DNA of 64,000 bases from an uncultured Lachnospiraceae bacterium (GCA_902761665.1 CACWLA010000006.1:1-64000); one strand, 5' to 3'; positions 25,113 through 34,384 are shown, counted from the stretch's first letter. Notes: generated by a model not told the origin, from the letters alone. Numbers and translations are program-made.

Positions 25113-25697
25113 TTATTCGGCGTTTTTCCGGATCTTTTCGATGCGCCTTGCGACTTCGGCGACTGGCAGGCCCATCACGGTAAAGTAATCGCCTTCGATC
25201 CGTTTCACCAGGCGGCAGCCGAAGCCCTGGATCCCGTAGGCACCGGCCTTGTCCATCGGCTCGCCGGTTGAAACGTACCAGTCGATCTCCTCGTCCGAAA
25301 GCTCATAAAATTCAACCTTCGTCACTGAAGTGAAGGCTTCGTTCACCTCTTCGCTCACGATGGCGACGCCGGTATAGACCTCATGGACCTTCCCGGAAAG
25401 AAAGCGGAGCATCTCCTTCGCTTCCGCCTTATCTCTCGGCTTGCCGAGGACGCGGCCTTCGCAGATCACGGTCGTATCCGCGCCGACGATCAGGTCATCC
25501 GGATTCTCCGAAAGGATGTATCCCGCCTTGATGCCCGCAAGATAGACCGACTCCTTTTCGGCCGGCAGCCCATCCGGGATGATCTCGGGAATGTCTGCGG
25601 GCACGACGGTAAACTTCAGACCGGCCATTTTCATCAGCTGTTTGCGGCGGGGCGAGGCCGAAGCCAGGATGATGCCCTGTTTTTTCTTACCACTCAT
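25113..25697 (-). CDS. maf: Maf-like nucleoside triphosphate pyrophosphatase
   Basis: A 194-aa house-cleaning enzyme that hydrolyses non-canonical or modified nucleoside triphosphates. Family motifs: ILASASPRRKQLM (residues 10-22), the Lys/Glu pair in AGIKAGYIL, GADTTVICEGRVLGKP (about 78-93), and YGIQGFG (about 160). The ATG at 25697 follows GGAG; the open frame upstream belongs to the preceding gene. It is read together with the MetH-activation-like gene 16 bases upstream. The subclass (dTTP/UTP or m7GTP specific) is not decided here. Confidence 0.95.
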   Translation of the reverse strand: MSGKKKQGIILASASPRRKQLMKMAGLKFTVVPADIPEIIPDGLPAEKESVYLAGIKAGYILSENPDDLIVGADTTVICEGRVLGKPRDKAEAKEMLRFLSGKVHEVYTGVAIVSEEVNEAFTSVTKVEFYELSDEEIDWYVSTGEPMDKAGAYGIQGFGCRLVKRIEGDYFTVMGLPVAEVARRIEKIRKNAE

Positions 25698-25713
25698 TGC
25701 AAAAGACTCCTTT

Positions 25714-26289
25714 TCACTCTTCTTTGCTGCGGCTCGGACAGTTCCTGACGAAGCAGGTCCGGCAGCGTTCCGGCGCATGCGACTGCGGATCCAGGCTGAT
25801 GCCCATGATGCGGGTCGTGACGCAGGCGTCTTCCGTGACGCCCGGCCAGAAGAAGGGATAGTGCGGCGTAATGTACGCGCCTTCCTCATGAAGGCGCTTT
25901 TCCTTATTGTCGCAGTACGATTCGCAGAGAGCGTCCAGCCGCTCCGCGCAGATCGCCTGGTAGAAGATCTTCTTCTCGGGCTCATCGCAGTCTTCGATCT
26001 CCCGGCGGATGGTCTCTCCCAGCGAAGCCGTGAAGATGACCAGCGCATTGCAGGCGGCAAGTTCGTCCGCGTGTACGCCCGCCGCGAAATCTTCGGGGGC
26101 TTCGCGCTCCATCTCTTCCAGGAGCGAGACCGGGCGGTTTCTCTCCGTAATATGGTAGTCGATCAGATATTCCGCGTCGCGCAGGCATTCGCGCATCAGC
26201 TGCTTCTCCTCTTCGGAAGCCCTGCTGCAGGCTGCGCGCCGGAGGATCTCTTCTTCATTCGGCGGATAAATGGGAAAATGCAAAGACAT
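25714..26289 (-). CDS. Vitamin B12-dependent methionine synthase activation-domain-like protein
   Basis: A 191-aa soluble protein. The central part CNALVIFTASLGETIRREIED and the following helical stretch with AICAERLDALCESYCD resemble the stand-alone MetH reactivation (AdoMet-binding) proteins of Clostridia. The C-terminus carries a cysteine cluster, CRTCFVRNCPSR, also seen in those proteins. If right, it would methylate and reactivate oxidised cobalamin on MetH; no metH gene is in the window. The ATG follows AAGGAG. First gene of a short operon with maf. The assignment rests on recalled family patterns, not on a search. Alternative: an uncharacterised Cys-rich protein. Confidence 0.55.
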   Translation of the reverse strand: MSLHFPIYPPNEEEILRRAACSRASEEEKQLMRECLRDAEYLIDYHITERNRPVSLLEEMEREAPEDFAAGVHADELAACNALVIFTASLGETIRREIEDCDEPEKKIFYQAICAERLDALCESYCDNKEKRLHEEGAYITPHYPFFWPGVTEDACVTTRIMGISLDPQSHAPERCRTCFVRNCPSRSKEE

Positions 26290-26359
26290 GCGGACTCCTT
26301 TCCGTGCCCGCACCGGTGCCGCATTCATGCGGAAGTTACGTTCGGTCCGGGCTGTTCCC

Positions 26360-26387
26360 ATTGTACCACACGGGCGGCGGATTGCAA
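26360..26387 (-). promoter_or_regulatory. Promoter of the MetH-activation-like gene and maf
   Basis: -35 TTGCAA (26382-26387), 16-base spacer, -10 TACAAT (26360-26365). Confidence 0.65.
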
Positions 26388-26575
26388 GAGGAAGACGATC
26401 CATGCAGCCTGACGAAACAGCGCCGCCGCCTCAAATGTTTCGTATAAATAGATTTTCAGTCAGCCTGACCGGAGCCGGGCGGAGAGCCCTTTCCGCGCGC
26501 CTTTTGGTGCCTTCTGTTGTTTCCTCACGCGAAACATTCTACCCTCCCGGTTTCCCGGAAAAGAAATGAACCAAT

Positions 26576-26605
26576 TTGCGCGGACCCCCTGCTTTTTGCT
26601 ATATT
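26576..26605 (+). promoter_or_regulatory. Promoter of brnQ
   Basis: -35 TTGCGC (26576-26581), 18-base spacer, -10 TATATT (26600-26605), followed by a leader of about 75 bases with a hairpin near 26642-26661. Confidence 0.5.
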
Positions 26606-26688
26606 CAGCATAGATAAAACGTACGTACCATACGGTTCCCGGCCGGCAGAAAGCCTGCCGGCTCCCCTGCCCTAAACGGAGGTCTCTC

Positions 26689-28023
26689 ATGAGCGGAAAA
26701 AGGTCCAAAGCTGATTTCATCGTCGTCGGTTTTGCTTTATTTGCCGTATTTTTCGGCGCAGGAAACCTTATCTTTCCTCCCTTTCTCGGGCTGGAAAGCG
26801 GAACAAAATGGTTTCCTGCCCTTGCCTGCTTCGTTCTCGCCGACGCCGGGCTCGCGATCCTGACCGTTCTCGCGATCGTGCGGCTCGGGAAGGGCCGCGA
26901 ACTCCTCGGCAGGCTCCCGCGGCGCGCAGGCCTTCTGTGCATGGACATCGTCATGCTCATCGTCGGCCCCGCGCTCTGCATCCCCCGTACCTGCGCCACC
27001 ACTTTTGAGATGGGCGCTCACGTGCTCTTCCCGGAACTCAGTTCCTGGGTCTTCGGCCTGCTCTTCTTCGCACTCGTTGCCGTCCTGACGATCCGTCCCG
27101 GCAAGGTCGTGGACATCGTCGGCAAGTATCTGACCCCCATGCTGCTGATCACGATCGCCGTGCTCTGTGTCAAGGGGCTCCTTTCTCCCATCGGCGACAT
27201 CATCAGCCCGCACGAAGGCTTTCAGCCTCTCAGGGAAGGCTTCCTGAACGGCTACCAGACGATGGACGTTCTGGGGGCGCTCGCCATCACGATCGTCATC
27301 CTGAAGACCGTGACGGACAAGGGCTACGGTGACAAAAAGTCTCAGATGAAGGTGATCGGCCGCGCGGGCATCGTCGCCGGCATCGCGCTTTTCCTCGTCT
27401 ACGGCGGGCTTGCCTACCTCGGTGCAACGACCTCCAACATGAATCTCAGCAGTGAGATCGGCCACACTGAACTGGTCGTTCTGGTCACCTACCTCCTGCT
27501 GAAGCGCTTCGGTGTCGTCCTGCTTGCCCTCATCGTCTTCTTCGCCTGCCTGACCACCGCCGTCGGCCTGGTCAGTTCGGCTGCCGCCTACTTTGCGGAC
27601 CGCCTGAAAGGCCGCACCTCCTATACCGTGCTTGTCCTCGTCATCTGCGCCGTAAGCATGCTGATCAGCAATGTCGGCATCTCCACGATGATCCGTTTCG
27701 CCGGTCCGATGCTTTCGGTCCTCTATCCTTTGCTGCTCACGCAGGTCTTCCTTTCCTTCTTCGACGAAAAGATCCGGAAGAACGGCGTCTTCATCGGCGC
27801 GGCCGTCGGCGCAGTGATCCCGATGCTGTTCGACGTCCTGAACGGCCTCGGCCTTCCTTTCTCCTTCGTCACGAAGCTCCCGCTGTATTCGCTCGGCTTC
27901 GCCTGGGTGATCCCGTCCGTGATCGGCGCTGTCATCGGCGCACTGATCCCAGAAAAAACAGCAGTGCGGACCGTTCCGATCGGCTCCGCAGCGGCAGTAC
28001 CGGCTGCGAAAGAAGCCTCGTAA
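26689..28023 (+). CDS. brnQ: Branched-chain amino acid:cation symporter
   Basis: A secondary transporter (444 aa) of the LIVCS family for leucine, isoleucine and valine, driven by Na+ or H+. It opens with the family signature in the first membrane segment, VVGFALFAVFFGAGNLIFPP (residues 11-30). About 12 hydrophobic segments are visible, with TTAVGLVSSAAAYFADR near residue 290 and AGPMLSVLYPLLLTQVFLSF near 345. The ATG follows GGAGG. Monocistronic, ended by a bidirectional terminator shared with the Hrb/FprA operon. Confidence 0.95.
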   Translation: MSGKRSKADFIVVGFALFAVFFGAGNLIFPPFLGLESGTKWFPALACFVLADAGLAILTVLAIVRLGKGRELLGRLPRRAGLLCMDIVMLIVGPALCIPRTCATTFEMGAHVLFPELSSWVFGLLFFALVAVLTIRPGKVVDIVGKYLTPMLLITIAVLCVKGLLSPIGDIISPHEGFQPLREGFLNGYQTMDVLGALAITIVILKTVTDKGYGDKKSQMKVIGRAGIVAGIALFLVYGGLAYLGATTSNMNLSSEIGHTELVVLVTYLLLKRFGVVLLALIVFFACLTTAVGLVSSAAAYFADRLKGRTSYTVLVLVICAVSMLISNVGISTMIRFAGPMLSVLYPLLLTQVFLSFFDEKIRKNGVFIGAAVGAVIPMLFDVLNGLGLPFSFVTKLPLYSLGFAWVIPSVIGAVIGALIPEKTAVRTVPIGSAAAVPAAKEAS

Positions 28024-28038
28024 GACTTTCCGACATGC

Positions 28039-28069
28039 AAAAAAGCAGGCCGCAGGGCCTGCTTTTTTT
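28039..28069. terminator. Bidirectional terminator between brnQ and hrb
   Basis: AGCAGGCC/GGCCTGCT stem (28044-28062) flanked by A6 and T7-8, so it works for both converging transcripts. Confidence 0.92.
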
Positions 28070-28080
28070 ACTGCTCCGGA

Positions 28081-28695
28081 TCAATACACCGGCTCGAAGT
28101 CCTCGGGACCGTGGCCGCAGAGCGGGCAGCTGAAATCCGCGGGCAGGTTCTCGCCTTCGTAAACGTAACCGCAAATCTTGCAGCGCCATGCCTTCGGCTT
28201 CTTATCTGCGGGCTTCGCGGCGGGCTTCGGTTTCAGGCGGTTCTGGTAGTCCGCATAGGTAAGCGGCCCGTTCGGGCTCAGGACCTTCGCGTCCTCCACC
28301 TCCGCGATGAAAAGGGTGTGGCTGCCCAGATCAGTCTGCTCGAGGACCTTTGCGGAAAGCACCGCACAGGCGCTCCAGTCGATGTACGGCATGCCCCAGG
28401 CATCCTTCGACGGGGTCAGATACTCGAACTTGTCCACGTTCCGGCCGGACTGCATGCCGAAGAACTTGATCGTATCGAAGCTCACGGTATCGTCCAGCAG
28501 GGTGATGGCGAAGCGGCCGGCCTTCTTCACCAGGTCGCAGGTGAAGTTGGTGTTGATGACCGCGATCGCAATGCGGGTCGGATTCGAAGCGACCTGAATG
28601 CAGGTATTGGTGATGCAGGCGTTATCGCGGCCGTCGGCGGAGGCGCCGAGCAGGAACACGCCGTAGCTCAGTTTGTAAAAAGCCTTGTTGTCCAT
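28081..28695 (-). CDS. hrb: High-molecular-weight rubredoxin (flavin reductase-rubredoxin fusion)
   Basis: A 204-aa two-domain redox protein. The N-terminal flavin reductase-like FMN domain (about 1-145) begins KAFYKLSYGVFLLGASADG with NACITNTCIQVASNPTRIAI. A Lys/Pro linker follows (148-165), then a rubredoxin domain with CKICGYVYEG and CPLCG (four Cys holding one Fe). This is the architecture of Moorella Hrb, which passes electrons from NAD(P)H to the flavodiiron protein FprA. The fprA gene lies 22 bases upstream on the same strand, supporting the pairing. The ATG follows AAGGAG. Cytosolic; role in oxygen or NO removal is inferred from the family. Confidence 0.92.
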   Translation of the reverse strand: MDNKAFYKLSYGVFLLGASADGRDNACITNTCIQVASNPTRIAIAVINTNFTCDLVKKAGRFAITLLDDTVSFDTIKFFGMQSGRNVDKFEYLTPSKDAWGMPYIDWSACAVLSAKVLEQTDLGSHTLFIAEVEDAKVLSPNGPLTYADYQNRLKPKPAAKPADKKPKAWRCKICGYVYEGENLPADFSCPLCGHGPEDFEPVY

Positions 28696-28717
28696 GATTC
28701 TCCTTTCCCGGAAAAGG

Positions 28718-29902
28718 TCAGTCGGCCAGCATTTCGGCCGCCAGGTTCTGCAGCTGGATGATGTTCGCGTCATTCATCGCGCTGAGGATCGTAACTTTCG
28801 TATCGGTAAACGTAATGTTCTTTGCGCCTTCGAGCAGCTTCATCATGGTCTTCGCCGCCATGGGTCCCCAGCTGCCGTTCTCGATCAGGCCGACCTTACG
28901 GTTCTGCCAGGCGCGCTCGGTCAGATGGCCGATGAATTCGCGCATGAAGGGATAGACTTCGCCGTTGTAAGTCGTGGAAGCCAGCACGATCTTGCCGTAG
29001 CGGAAGGCGTCCTCAACGGCTTCAAACACGTCGCAGCGGGCAAGGTCGGTCACCACCACCTTCGGGCAGCCGTGGTCCTCCAGCATCTTTGCGAAGAGCT
29101 CCACCGCTTCCTTCGTGTGGCCGTAGACGGAGGTATAGGCGATGAACACGCCCTCGGACTCCGCTTCGTACTTCGACCAGGTCTGATAGAGGCCGAGATA
29201 GTAGCCGAGGTTCTCGGACAGGACCGGTCCGTGCAGCGGGCAGATGCGCTGAATGTCGAGGCTGCCCGCCTTCTTCAGAAGGTTCTGCACCTGCGCGCCG
29301 AACTTGCCGACGATGCCGAAATAGTAGCGTCTCGCCTCGCAGGCCCATCCGCCGTCCTCTTCTTCCTCATCCTCTTCGCGCGGCATGTCGTGCGCCCCGA
29401 ATTTGCCGAAGGCGTCAGCTGAGAACAGGGTCTTCTCGCTCTTTTCATAGGTCATGATGACCTCGGGCCAGTGCACCATCGGCGCCGTGACAAACTGCAG
29501 TTCATGGCTGCCCAGGGACAGGGTACTGCCTTCGGTCACGACCACGCGGCGTTCCGCATACTCGGTTTTGAAGAAATTTTTCATCATTCTGAATGCTGCA
29601 GCCGACGAAACAATGGTCGTTTCCGGATATTTTTCCGCAAAGGCCGCAATGCTTCCGGAATGGTCCGGTTCCATGTGCTGCACTACGAGATAGGTCGGGG
29701 CGCTGCCGCCCAGTTCCTGATCGATCTTTTCCAGCCATTCTGCGGTAAAGTGCGCGTCGACGCTGTCCATGACCGCGGGCTTTTCGTCCAGGATCAGGTA
29801 GGAATTGTACGCCATGCCCTCGGGCACCGGAAACTGGCCTTCAAAAAGGTCGACCTCGTGATCGTTGACGCCGATCCAGCGAATGTTCTGACTTACTTCC
29901 AT
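28718..29902 (-). CDS. fprA: A-type flavodiiron protein
   Basis: A 394-aa enzyme that reduces O2 to water and/or NO to N2O in anaerobes. The N-terminal metallo-beta-lactamase-like domain holds the diiron ligands: HMEPDHSG (residues 80-87, HxExDH), then MVHWPEV and the Asp in SADAFGKFG, and the later CPLHGP. A flavodoxin domain starts at about residue 250 (VFIAYTSVYGHTKEAVE). An acidic insertion (EEDEEEEDGG, about 176-185) is unusual. The ATG follows AGGAGG. It is the first gene of an operon with its electron donor Hrb. Confidence 0.96.
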   Translation of the reverse strand: MEVSQNIRWIGVNDHEVDLFEGQFPVPEGMAYNSYLILDEKPAVMDSVDAHFTAEWLEKIDQELGGSAPTYLVVQHMEPDHSGSIAAFAEKYPETTIVSSAAAFRMMKNFFKTEYAERRVVVTEGSTLSLGSHELQFVTAPMVHWPEVIMTYEKSEKTLFSADAFGKFGAHDMPREEDEEEEDGGWACEARRYYFGIVGKFGAQVQNLLKKAGSLDIQRICPLHGPVLSENLGYYLGLYQTWSKYEAESEGVFIAYTSVYGHTKEAVELFAKMLEDHGCPKVVVTDLARCDVFEAVEDAFRYGKIVLASTTYNGEVYPFMREFIGHLTERAWQNRKVGLIENGSWGPMAAKTMMKLLEGAKNITFTDTKVTILSAMNDANIIQLQNLAAEMLAD

Positions 29903-29939
29903 GAAAGTCCTCCTCATGTGAACGTTATCTTATCCGTTT

Positions 29940-30509
29940 TCAGCGGCGGAATAATTTCTCCCTTGCCGCATATTCCCTCTTCAGGATCTCATAGCATTTC
30001 TGCGTAAGGATCGTATCCGAAAGTGCCCGGTGGGCCTGATCGTTATGCAGGCCGAAGCGCTGCTCCAGATCCATCAGCCGGTGATGTCTCTCCTGCGGAT
30101 ACAGGCGTCTTGACAGACGCATGTTGTCGATGTAATCGTTCGCGAACTCGTCGCCGCACATCCGCCGTACTGCCGCACAGAGAAAACCGACGTCGAAGCC
30201 GACGTTGTGCCCCACCACGATGTCGTCCCCGATAAAATCGAGGTATTCGGGCAGGACGTGTTCGATATCCTCCTCGTCCCGGAGCATCAGGTTGGAGATC
30301 CCCGTAAGTCCCGTGATGAACGCGGGGACCGCAATGAAAGGCCTCACCAGGCGTGAATAACTGTCCACCACCTCGCCGCCGCGGACCCTGACTGCCGCGC
30401 ACTCGATGATCTCGCACATGGAAGGAGAAAGACCCGTCGTCTCCAGGTCGATCACCGTGTAGTCGTCGACACTTGTCATGAGGCTTCTTCCCTTGTGTTC
30501 TCCGAGCAT
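29940..30509 (-). CDS. DEDDh 3'-5' exonuclease (DnaQ/PolC-type)
   Basis: A 189-aa stand-alone exonuclease. DEDDh motifs: Exo I VIDLETTGLSP (about residues 19-29), Exo II VVGHNVGFDVGF (about 97-108) and Exo III HRALSDTILTQKCYE (about 160-174, His and Asp). Such proteins proofread or trim DNA or RNA ends. Two starts are possible; the ATG at 30509 has GGAGGAG five bases upstream, while the internal ATG at 30479 has only a weak site, so the longer form is reported. It is transcribed divergently from glnN through overlapping promoters. Confidence 0.9.
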   Translation of the reverse strand: MLGEHKGRSLMTSVDDYTVIDLETTGLSPSMCEIIECAAVRVRGGEVVDSYSRLVRPFIAVPAFITGLTGISNLMLRDEEDIEHVLPEYLDFIGDDIVVGHNVGFDVGFLCAAVRRMCGDEFANDYIDNMRLSRRLYPQERHHRLMDLEQRFGLHNDQAHRALSDTILTQKCYEILKREYAAREKLFRR

Positions 30510-30540
30510 CTTCTCCTCCGTGCTTTTCTTTTCATCTTTC

Positions 30541-30591
30541 AGTATAGCAGAACTTTTTTATTTGACAAGAGCAGCGCCGCCGCGGTAATCT
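30541..30591. promoter_or_regulatory. Overlapping divergent promoters of the exonuclease gene and glnN
   Basis: Plus strand, toward glnN: -35 TTGACA (30562-30567), 18-base spacer, -10 TAATCT (30586-30591). Minus strand, toward the exonuclease: -35 TTGTCA (30563-30568), 16-base spacer, -10 TATACT (30541-30546). The two -35 boxes occupy the same bases on opposite strands, so polymerase can serve only one direction at a time. Confidence 0.75.
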
Positions 30592-30626
30592 GTTTCCATG
30601 AGAACAGTTTTCCGGGAGGACGCACG

Positions 30627-32720
30627 ATGATCAACGTACCCGAAGAATTCGGCAGCCTGGTCTTTGACGAGCGCGTGATGAAGGCGCGCCTGTCCGAAGA
30701 CATTTTCGATCTGCTGGGGCGGACGATCCGCGAAGGAAAGCGGCTCGATCCGTCCGTCGCAAATGCCGTCGCGGCAGCCATGCGTGACTGGGCCGTCGAA
30801 AAAGGCGCGACGCATTTCACCCACTGGTTCCAGCCGCTCACCGGCATCACCGCGGAAAAGCACGACAGTTTCATCACGCCGGCCGAGGACGGCGGCGTCA
30901 TCATGGAGTTCTCCGGGCGCGAACTGATCAAGGGCGAACCGGACGCATCCAGTTTCCCTTCCGGCGGCCTCCGGGCGACCTTCGAAGCCCGCGGCTACAC
31001 CGCCTGGGATCCGACTTCCTATGCCTTCATCAAGGGCAAGACGCTCTGCATCCCGACCGCTTTCTGCTCCTACGGCGGCCACGCCCTGGACAAGAAGACC
31101 CCGCTCCTGCGCTCCATTGAAGCCCTGAACCGCCAGGCGCTCCGTGTTCTGAAAGTCCTCGGCAGCAACGAAGTAAAAAGTGTCATTCCCTGCGTCGGCG
31201 CTGAGCAGGAATATTTCCTGATCGACCGCAAGGCCTGCATGCAGCGCGAAGACCTGCTCTTTACCGGCCGTACGCTTTTCGGCGCGAAGCCGCCCAAGAC
31301 GCAGGAACTGGACGATCACTATGCCGGCATGATCAAGCCCCGCGTCCAGGCCTTCATGGACGATCTGAACCTGGAACTCTGGCGGCATGGGATCCTTGCG
31401 AAGACGGAGCACAACGAAGTCGCCCCTTCGCAGCACGAACTGGCCCCGATCTACGGCACGGCCAATACCGAGACCGACCATAACCAGCTGACCATGGAAC
31501 TCATGCAGCGCGTAGCGGAGCGGCACGGTCTCATGTGCCTGCTCGCGGAGAAACCTTTCGCCGGCGTGAACGGCTCCGGCAAACACAATAACTGGTCTCT
31601 CGCGACCGACAGCGGCATGAACCTCCTCTCTCCCGGTGAAACGCCGCATGAAAACGCGCAGTTCCTGCTCTTCCTCGTTGCCGTGATCGAAGCAGCCGAC
31701 CGTTACCAGGGTCTCCTGCGCGTCAGCATTGCCTCCGCCGGCAACGACCACCGTCTGGGCGCGAGCGAAGCGCCGCCCGCCATCGTATCGATGTTTCTGG
31801 GTGATGAGCTGACCGCCGTCCTTGATGCGATCGAAAAGGACGAGCCCTACAGTGCCGGCGAAAAAACCGTCATGAAACTGGGCGTGCACACCCTGCCGCG
31901 TTTTCTGCGCGATACGACGGACCGGAACCGCACCTCGCCCCTTGCCTTTACGGGGAATAAATTCGAATTCCGCATGCCCGGCGCGCCCATGTCGATCGCC
32001 GGTGTGAATACCATCATCAATGCCGCCGTAGCCGACGTGCTGCAGAGCTACGCCGACCGCCTGGAGCAGGCCGCCGATCCCGAAGCTGCCCTGCACGAAC
32101 TCATCCGCGAAGCCTATGCTGCCCATAAGCGCATCATTTTCAGCGGCAACGGCTACGACGAAAGCTGGCCGACCGAAGCCGAGAAACGCGGCCTTCTGAA
32201 CCTGCGCACGACACCCGACGCCGTCCCGCAGCTGATCGACCCCGGAAACGTTGCCATGCTGACACGCCAGAAGGTCTACACCGAGACCGAGCTGCGCGCG
32301 CATTACGAGATCAAACTGGACATTTACAACAAGACCGTCTCGATCGAAGCCGCCACGATGAACGACATGGCAACGCGGCAGATCCTGCCGGCGGTCTCTG
32401 CCTATGCCGACGGCGTCGCCTGCACGGCTTTCCATAAGCAGGCTGTCCTTCCCGGCAGGAAAATGCTCTACGAAGTCCAGCTGTGCGATCAGCTGACCGC
32501 CGTCACCGAATCCATCGATGCGAAAAACACGGCGCTGAAGGGAATTCTGGACGAAGTCCGGCGCACGGAGGACGCGGCCGATAAGGCAGCTCTTATCCGC
32601 GACCGCCTGCTCCCGGCCATGGCTGAACTGCGCACGGTCTGCGATACGGCTGAGACCCTTACCGAGAAGAGCCGCTGGCCCTTCCCGACCTACGCCGAAC
32701 TCCTCTTCGGCGTATATTAA
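30627..32720 (+). CDS. glnN: Glutamine synthetase type III
   Basis: A 697-aa GSIII enzyme that makes glutamine from glutamate, ammonia and ATP; these are dodecamers larger than GSI. Motifs: an N-terminal beta-grasp-like region, HFTHWFQPLTG (about residue 62), the metal site GAEQEYFLID (about 190), KTEHNEVAPSQHELAP (about 263), NGSGKHNNWS (about 315), RNRTSPLAFTGNKFEFR (about 432-448), and the GSIII-specific C-terminal domain with many helices. The ATG at 30627 follows GGGAGGA; the open upstream frame lies over the promoter. It is likely monocistronic. Confidence 0.97.
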   Translation: MINVPEEFGSLVFDERVMKARLSEDIFDLLGRTIREGKRLDPSVANAVAAAMRDWAVEKGATHFTHWFQPLTGITAEKHDSFITPAEDGGVIMEFSGRELIKGEPDASSFPSGGLRATFEARGYTAWDPTSYAFIKGKTLCIPTAFCSYGGHALDKKTPLLRSIEALNRQALRVLKVLGSNEVKSVIPCVGAEQEYFLIDRKACMQREDLLFTGRTLFGAKPPKTQELDDHYAGMIKPRVQAFMDDLNLELWRHGILAKTEHNEVAPSQHELAPIYGTANTETDHNQLTMELMQRVAERHGLMCLLAEKPFAGVNGSGKHNNWSLATDSGMNLLSPGETPHENAQFLLFLVAVIEAADRYQGLLRVSIASAGNDHRLGASEAPPAIVSMFLGDELTAVLDAIEKDEPYSAGEKTVMKLGVHTLPRFLRDTTDRNRTSPLAFTGNKFEFRMPGAPMSIAGVNTIINAAVADVLQSYADRLEQAADPEAALHELIREAYAAHKRIIFSGNGYDESWPTEAEKRGLLNLRTTPDAVPQLIDPGNVAMLTRQKVYTETELRAHYEIKLDIYNKTVSIEAATMNDMATRQILPAVSAYADGVACTAFHKQAVLPGRKMLYEVQLCDQLTAVTESIDAKNTALKGILDEVRRTEDAADKAALIRDRLLPAMAELRTVCDTAETLTEKSRWPFPTYAELLFGVY

Positions 32721-32786
32721 GCGCGAACCCGCGTCCGGCGCCCTGCCGCGGACGATCCATTCATATCCACAAAGAAAGGACGACCA

Positions 32787-34286
32787 ATGAACACCAAGAA
32801 ACTGACCCTTCTGCATTCCAACGACATGCACGGCGATTTCCTGGCTGAGCACGTGGACGAGAACCTGGTCGGCGGCGTTTCGATGCTGTCCGGTTACGTG
32901 AACAAGGTCCGTCAGGAAGAGAAAAACGTCATTTACGCGATCGCGGGCGACATGTTCCGCGGTTCCATCATCGACTCCGAATTCCAGGGCATTTCCACCA
33001 TCCAGATCATGAACATGCTCGGTCCTGACGTCGTGACGCTCGGCAACCACGAGGTCGACTACGGCGTTGCCCATCTGCTGTTCCTGGAGAAATGCGCGGA
33101 GTTCCCGATCATCAACGCAAACCTTCACATCAAAACGAACAATGCCCGCCTCTTCGATCCCTGCTATGTCATGGAGATCGACGGCATGAAAATCCTCTTT
33201 ATCGGGATCCTGACCGAAGTTGCTCTGGCGCAGTGCAAGACGGACGGCCTCATCGGCACCTTCGTCACACTCGAGGATGCCGCTGAGGAAATCGGACGCA
33301 TCTGCAACACCTACAACGCCACCGACATTGATTTCACGGTGCTGCTCACGCACATCGGCTTTGAGGAAGACAAGGCGCTCGCGGCGCTTCTCGATCCCGC
33401 CTGGGGCGTGGACGTGATTATCGGCGGCCATTCGCATACCTTCCTGGACGAACCGGCGGTCGTGAACGGCATTCCGGTCGTGCAGGCCGGCACGGGCACC
33501 GACCAGATCGGCCGTTTCGACATCGTGATCAATACCGATGAGAACTGCATCGACAGCTGCAGCTGGAAAAGCATCCCGATCAATGCCGAAAACTGCCCGC
33601 GCGACCCGGCCATCGAGGACATCATCCGCACCTACAAGGAAAGGACCGACGCCAAGTACGGGCAGATCGTGACCAAGTTCGTGCGGCAGCTCACCCATCC
33701 GACCCGCATCCGCGAGACCGAACTGGGCGACCTCATCAGCGACGTGCTGAAGGATTCCCTGGGCGTGGATATCTTCCTGCTCGGCTCCGGCAGCATCCGC
33801 AATGAGCAGCTTGGCCCGGTGGTCACCAAAGGCGACCTTAACGAATGCTTCCCTTACGACGACGCCGTGCACATGGTCTACGTGACCGGCGCGCAGTTAA
33901 GGCGCATGATCAAGCGCATGCTCCGCGACGAAGCGCTCGGCGGTGCGCACACCGAGTTCTACCAGCTCTCCCACGGTCTCGTCGTGGAATACGAGCAGCC
34001 GACGCACAGTTTCCTTCGCTTCGATTTCGAAGGCGAGCCGGTTGACGACGAAAGAGTCTTCACTGTCGGCCTGCAGCATTTCCACTATCTGAACATGAAG
34101 GAATCCTTCGACGTTTCGATCGATGAACTTCGTGCGAACCACGCGGACCGCGTCATTTCGACCTCCTGCACGCAGATCATTGAAGAAGCACTCTCCGCCA
34201 CGCAGCATCAGAACGCGAGCGGTAAAGGCCGTCTGATCCTGCATCTTAACGACGGGACCGTCGCCGGCCTCCCGGACGAGGAATAA
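32787..34286 (+). CDS. Metallophosphoesterase / 5'-nucleotidase family protein
   Basis: A 499-aa two-domain enzyme. The N-terminal calcineurin-like domain has the dimetal motifs SNDMHGDF (residues 11-18), GDMFRGS (54-60), GNHEVDYG (about 86), HIGFEED and GGHSHT (about 212-217). The C-terminal 5'-nucleotidase substrate domain has GSGSIRNEQLG (about 332) and a C-terminal VGLQHFHY. There is no signal peptide, so unlike most UshA-type proteins it should act in the cytosol, for example on nucleotides or sugar phosphates. The ATG follows AAAGGA. The 66-base gap after glnN has no clear terminator, so partial read-through is possible. Confidence 0.92.
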   Translation: MNTKKLTLLHSNDMHGDFLAEHVDENLVGGVSMLSGYVNKVRQEEKNVIYAIAGDMFRGSIIDSEFQGISTIQIMNMLGPDVVTLGNHEVDYGVAHLLFLEKCAEFPIINANLHIKTNNARLFDPCYVMEIDGMKILFIGILTEVALAQCKTDGLIGTFVTLEDAAEEIGRICNTYNATDIDFTVLLTHIGFEEDKALAALLDPAWGVDVIIGGHSHTFLDEPAVVNGIPVVQAGTGTDQIGRFDIVINTDENCIDSCSWKSIPINAENCPRDPAIEDIIRTYKERTDAKYGQIVTKFVRQLTHPTRIRETELGDLISDVLKDSLGVDIFLLGSGSIRNEQLGPVVTKGDLNECFPYDDAVHMVYVTGAQLRRMIKRMLRDEALGGAHTEFYQLSHGLVVEYEQPTHSFLRFDFEGEPVDDERVFTVGLQHFHYLNMKESFDVSIDELRANHADRVISTSCTQIIEEALSATQHQNASGKGRLILHLNDGTVAGLPDEE

Positions 34287-34300
34287 ACGCTGCGAGCAGC

Positions 34301-34330
34301 AAAAAAGCAGGCCTGCAAGGCCTGCTTTTT
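34301..34330 (+). terminator. Terminator of the nucleotidase gene (first)
   Basis: AGCAGGCC/GGCCTGCT stem (34306-34326) preceded by A6 and followed by T5. Nearly the same hairpin is used at 28044-28062. Confidence 0.9.
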
Positions 34331-34351
34331 GATTGCCGCCGGTGTCAGCCC

Positions 34352-34384
34352 GCTCCGCCCGGCAGCTGCCTGCACAGACACGGC
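34352..34384 (-). repeat. Inverted partial copy of the 70-bp repeat
   Basis: Reverse complement of 34709-34741, the junction of repeat copies 2 and 3, matching at 32 of 33 bases by eye. It lies between the two terminators behind the nucleotidase gene. Confidence 0.85.

Larger units (their letters stand above)
26290..26688. other. Divergent intergenic region, no gene seen
   Basis: Between the MetH-activation-like gene (minus) and brnQ (plus). It holds a promoter for each side (described separately), a GCCGGCAG/CTGCCGGC hairpin (about 26642-26661) in the brnQ leader, and the brnQ ribosome binding site. No T-box or credible small reading frame was found. Confidence 0.6.

Noticed and set aside
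30558..33872. A 1104-codon open frame on the minus strand
   Set aside because: It is the antisense of glnN and the nucleotidase gene, whose conserved motifs are unmistakable. Long antisense frames are expected at this GC content.
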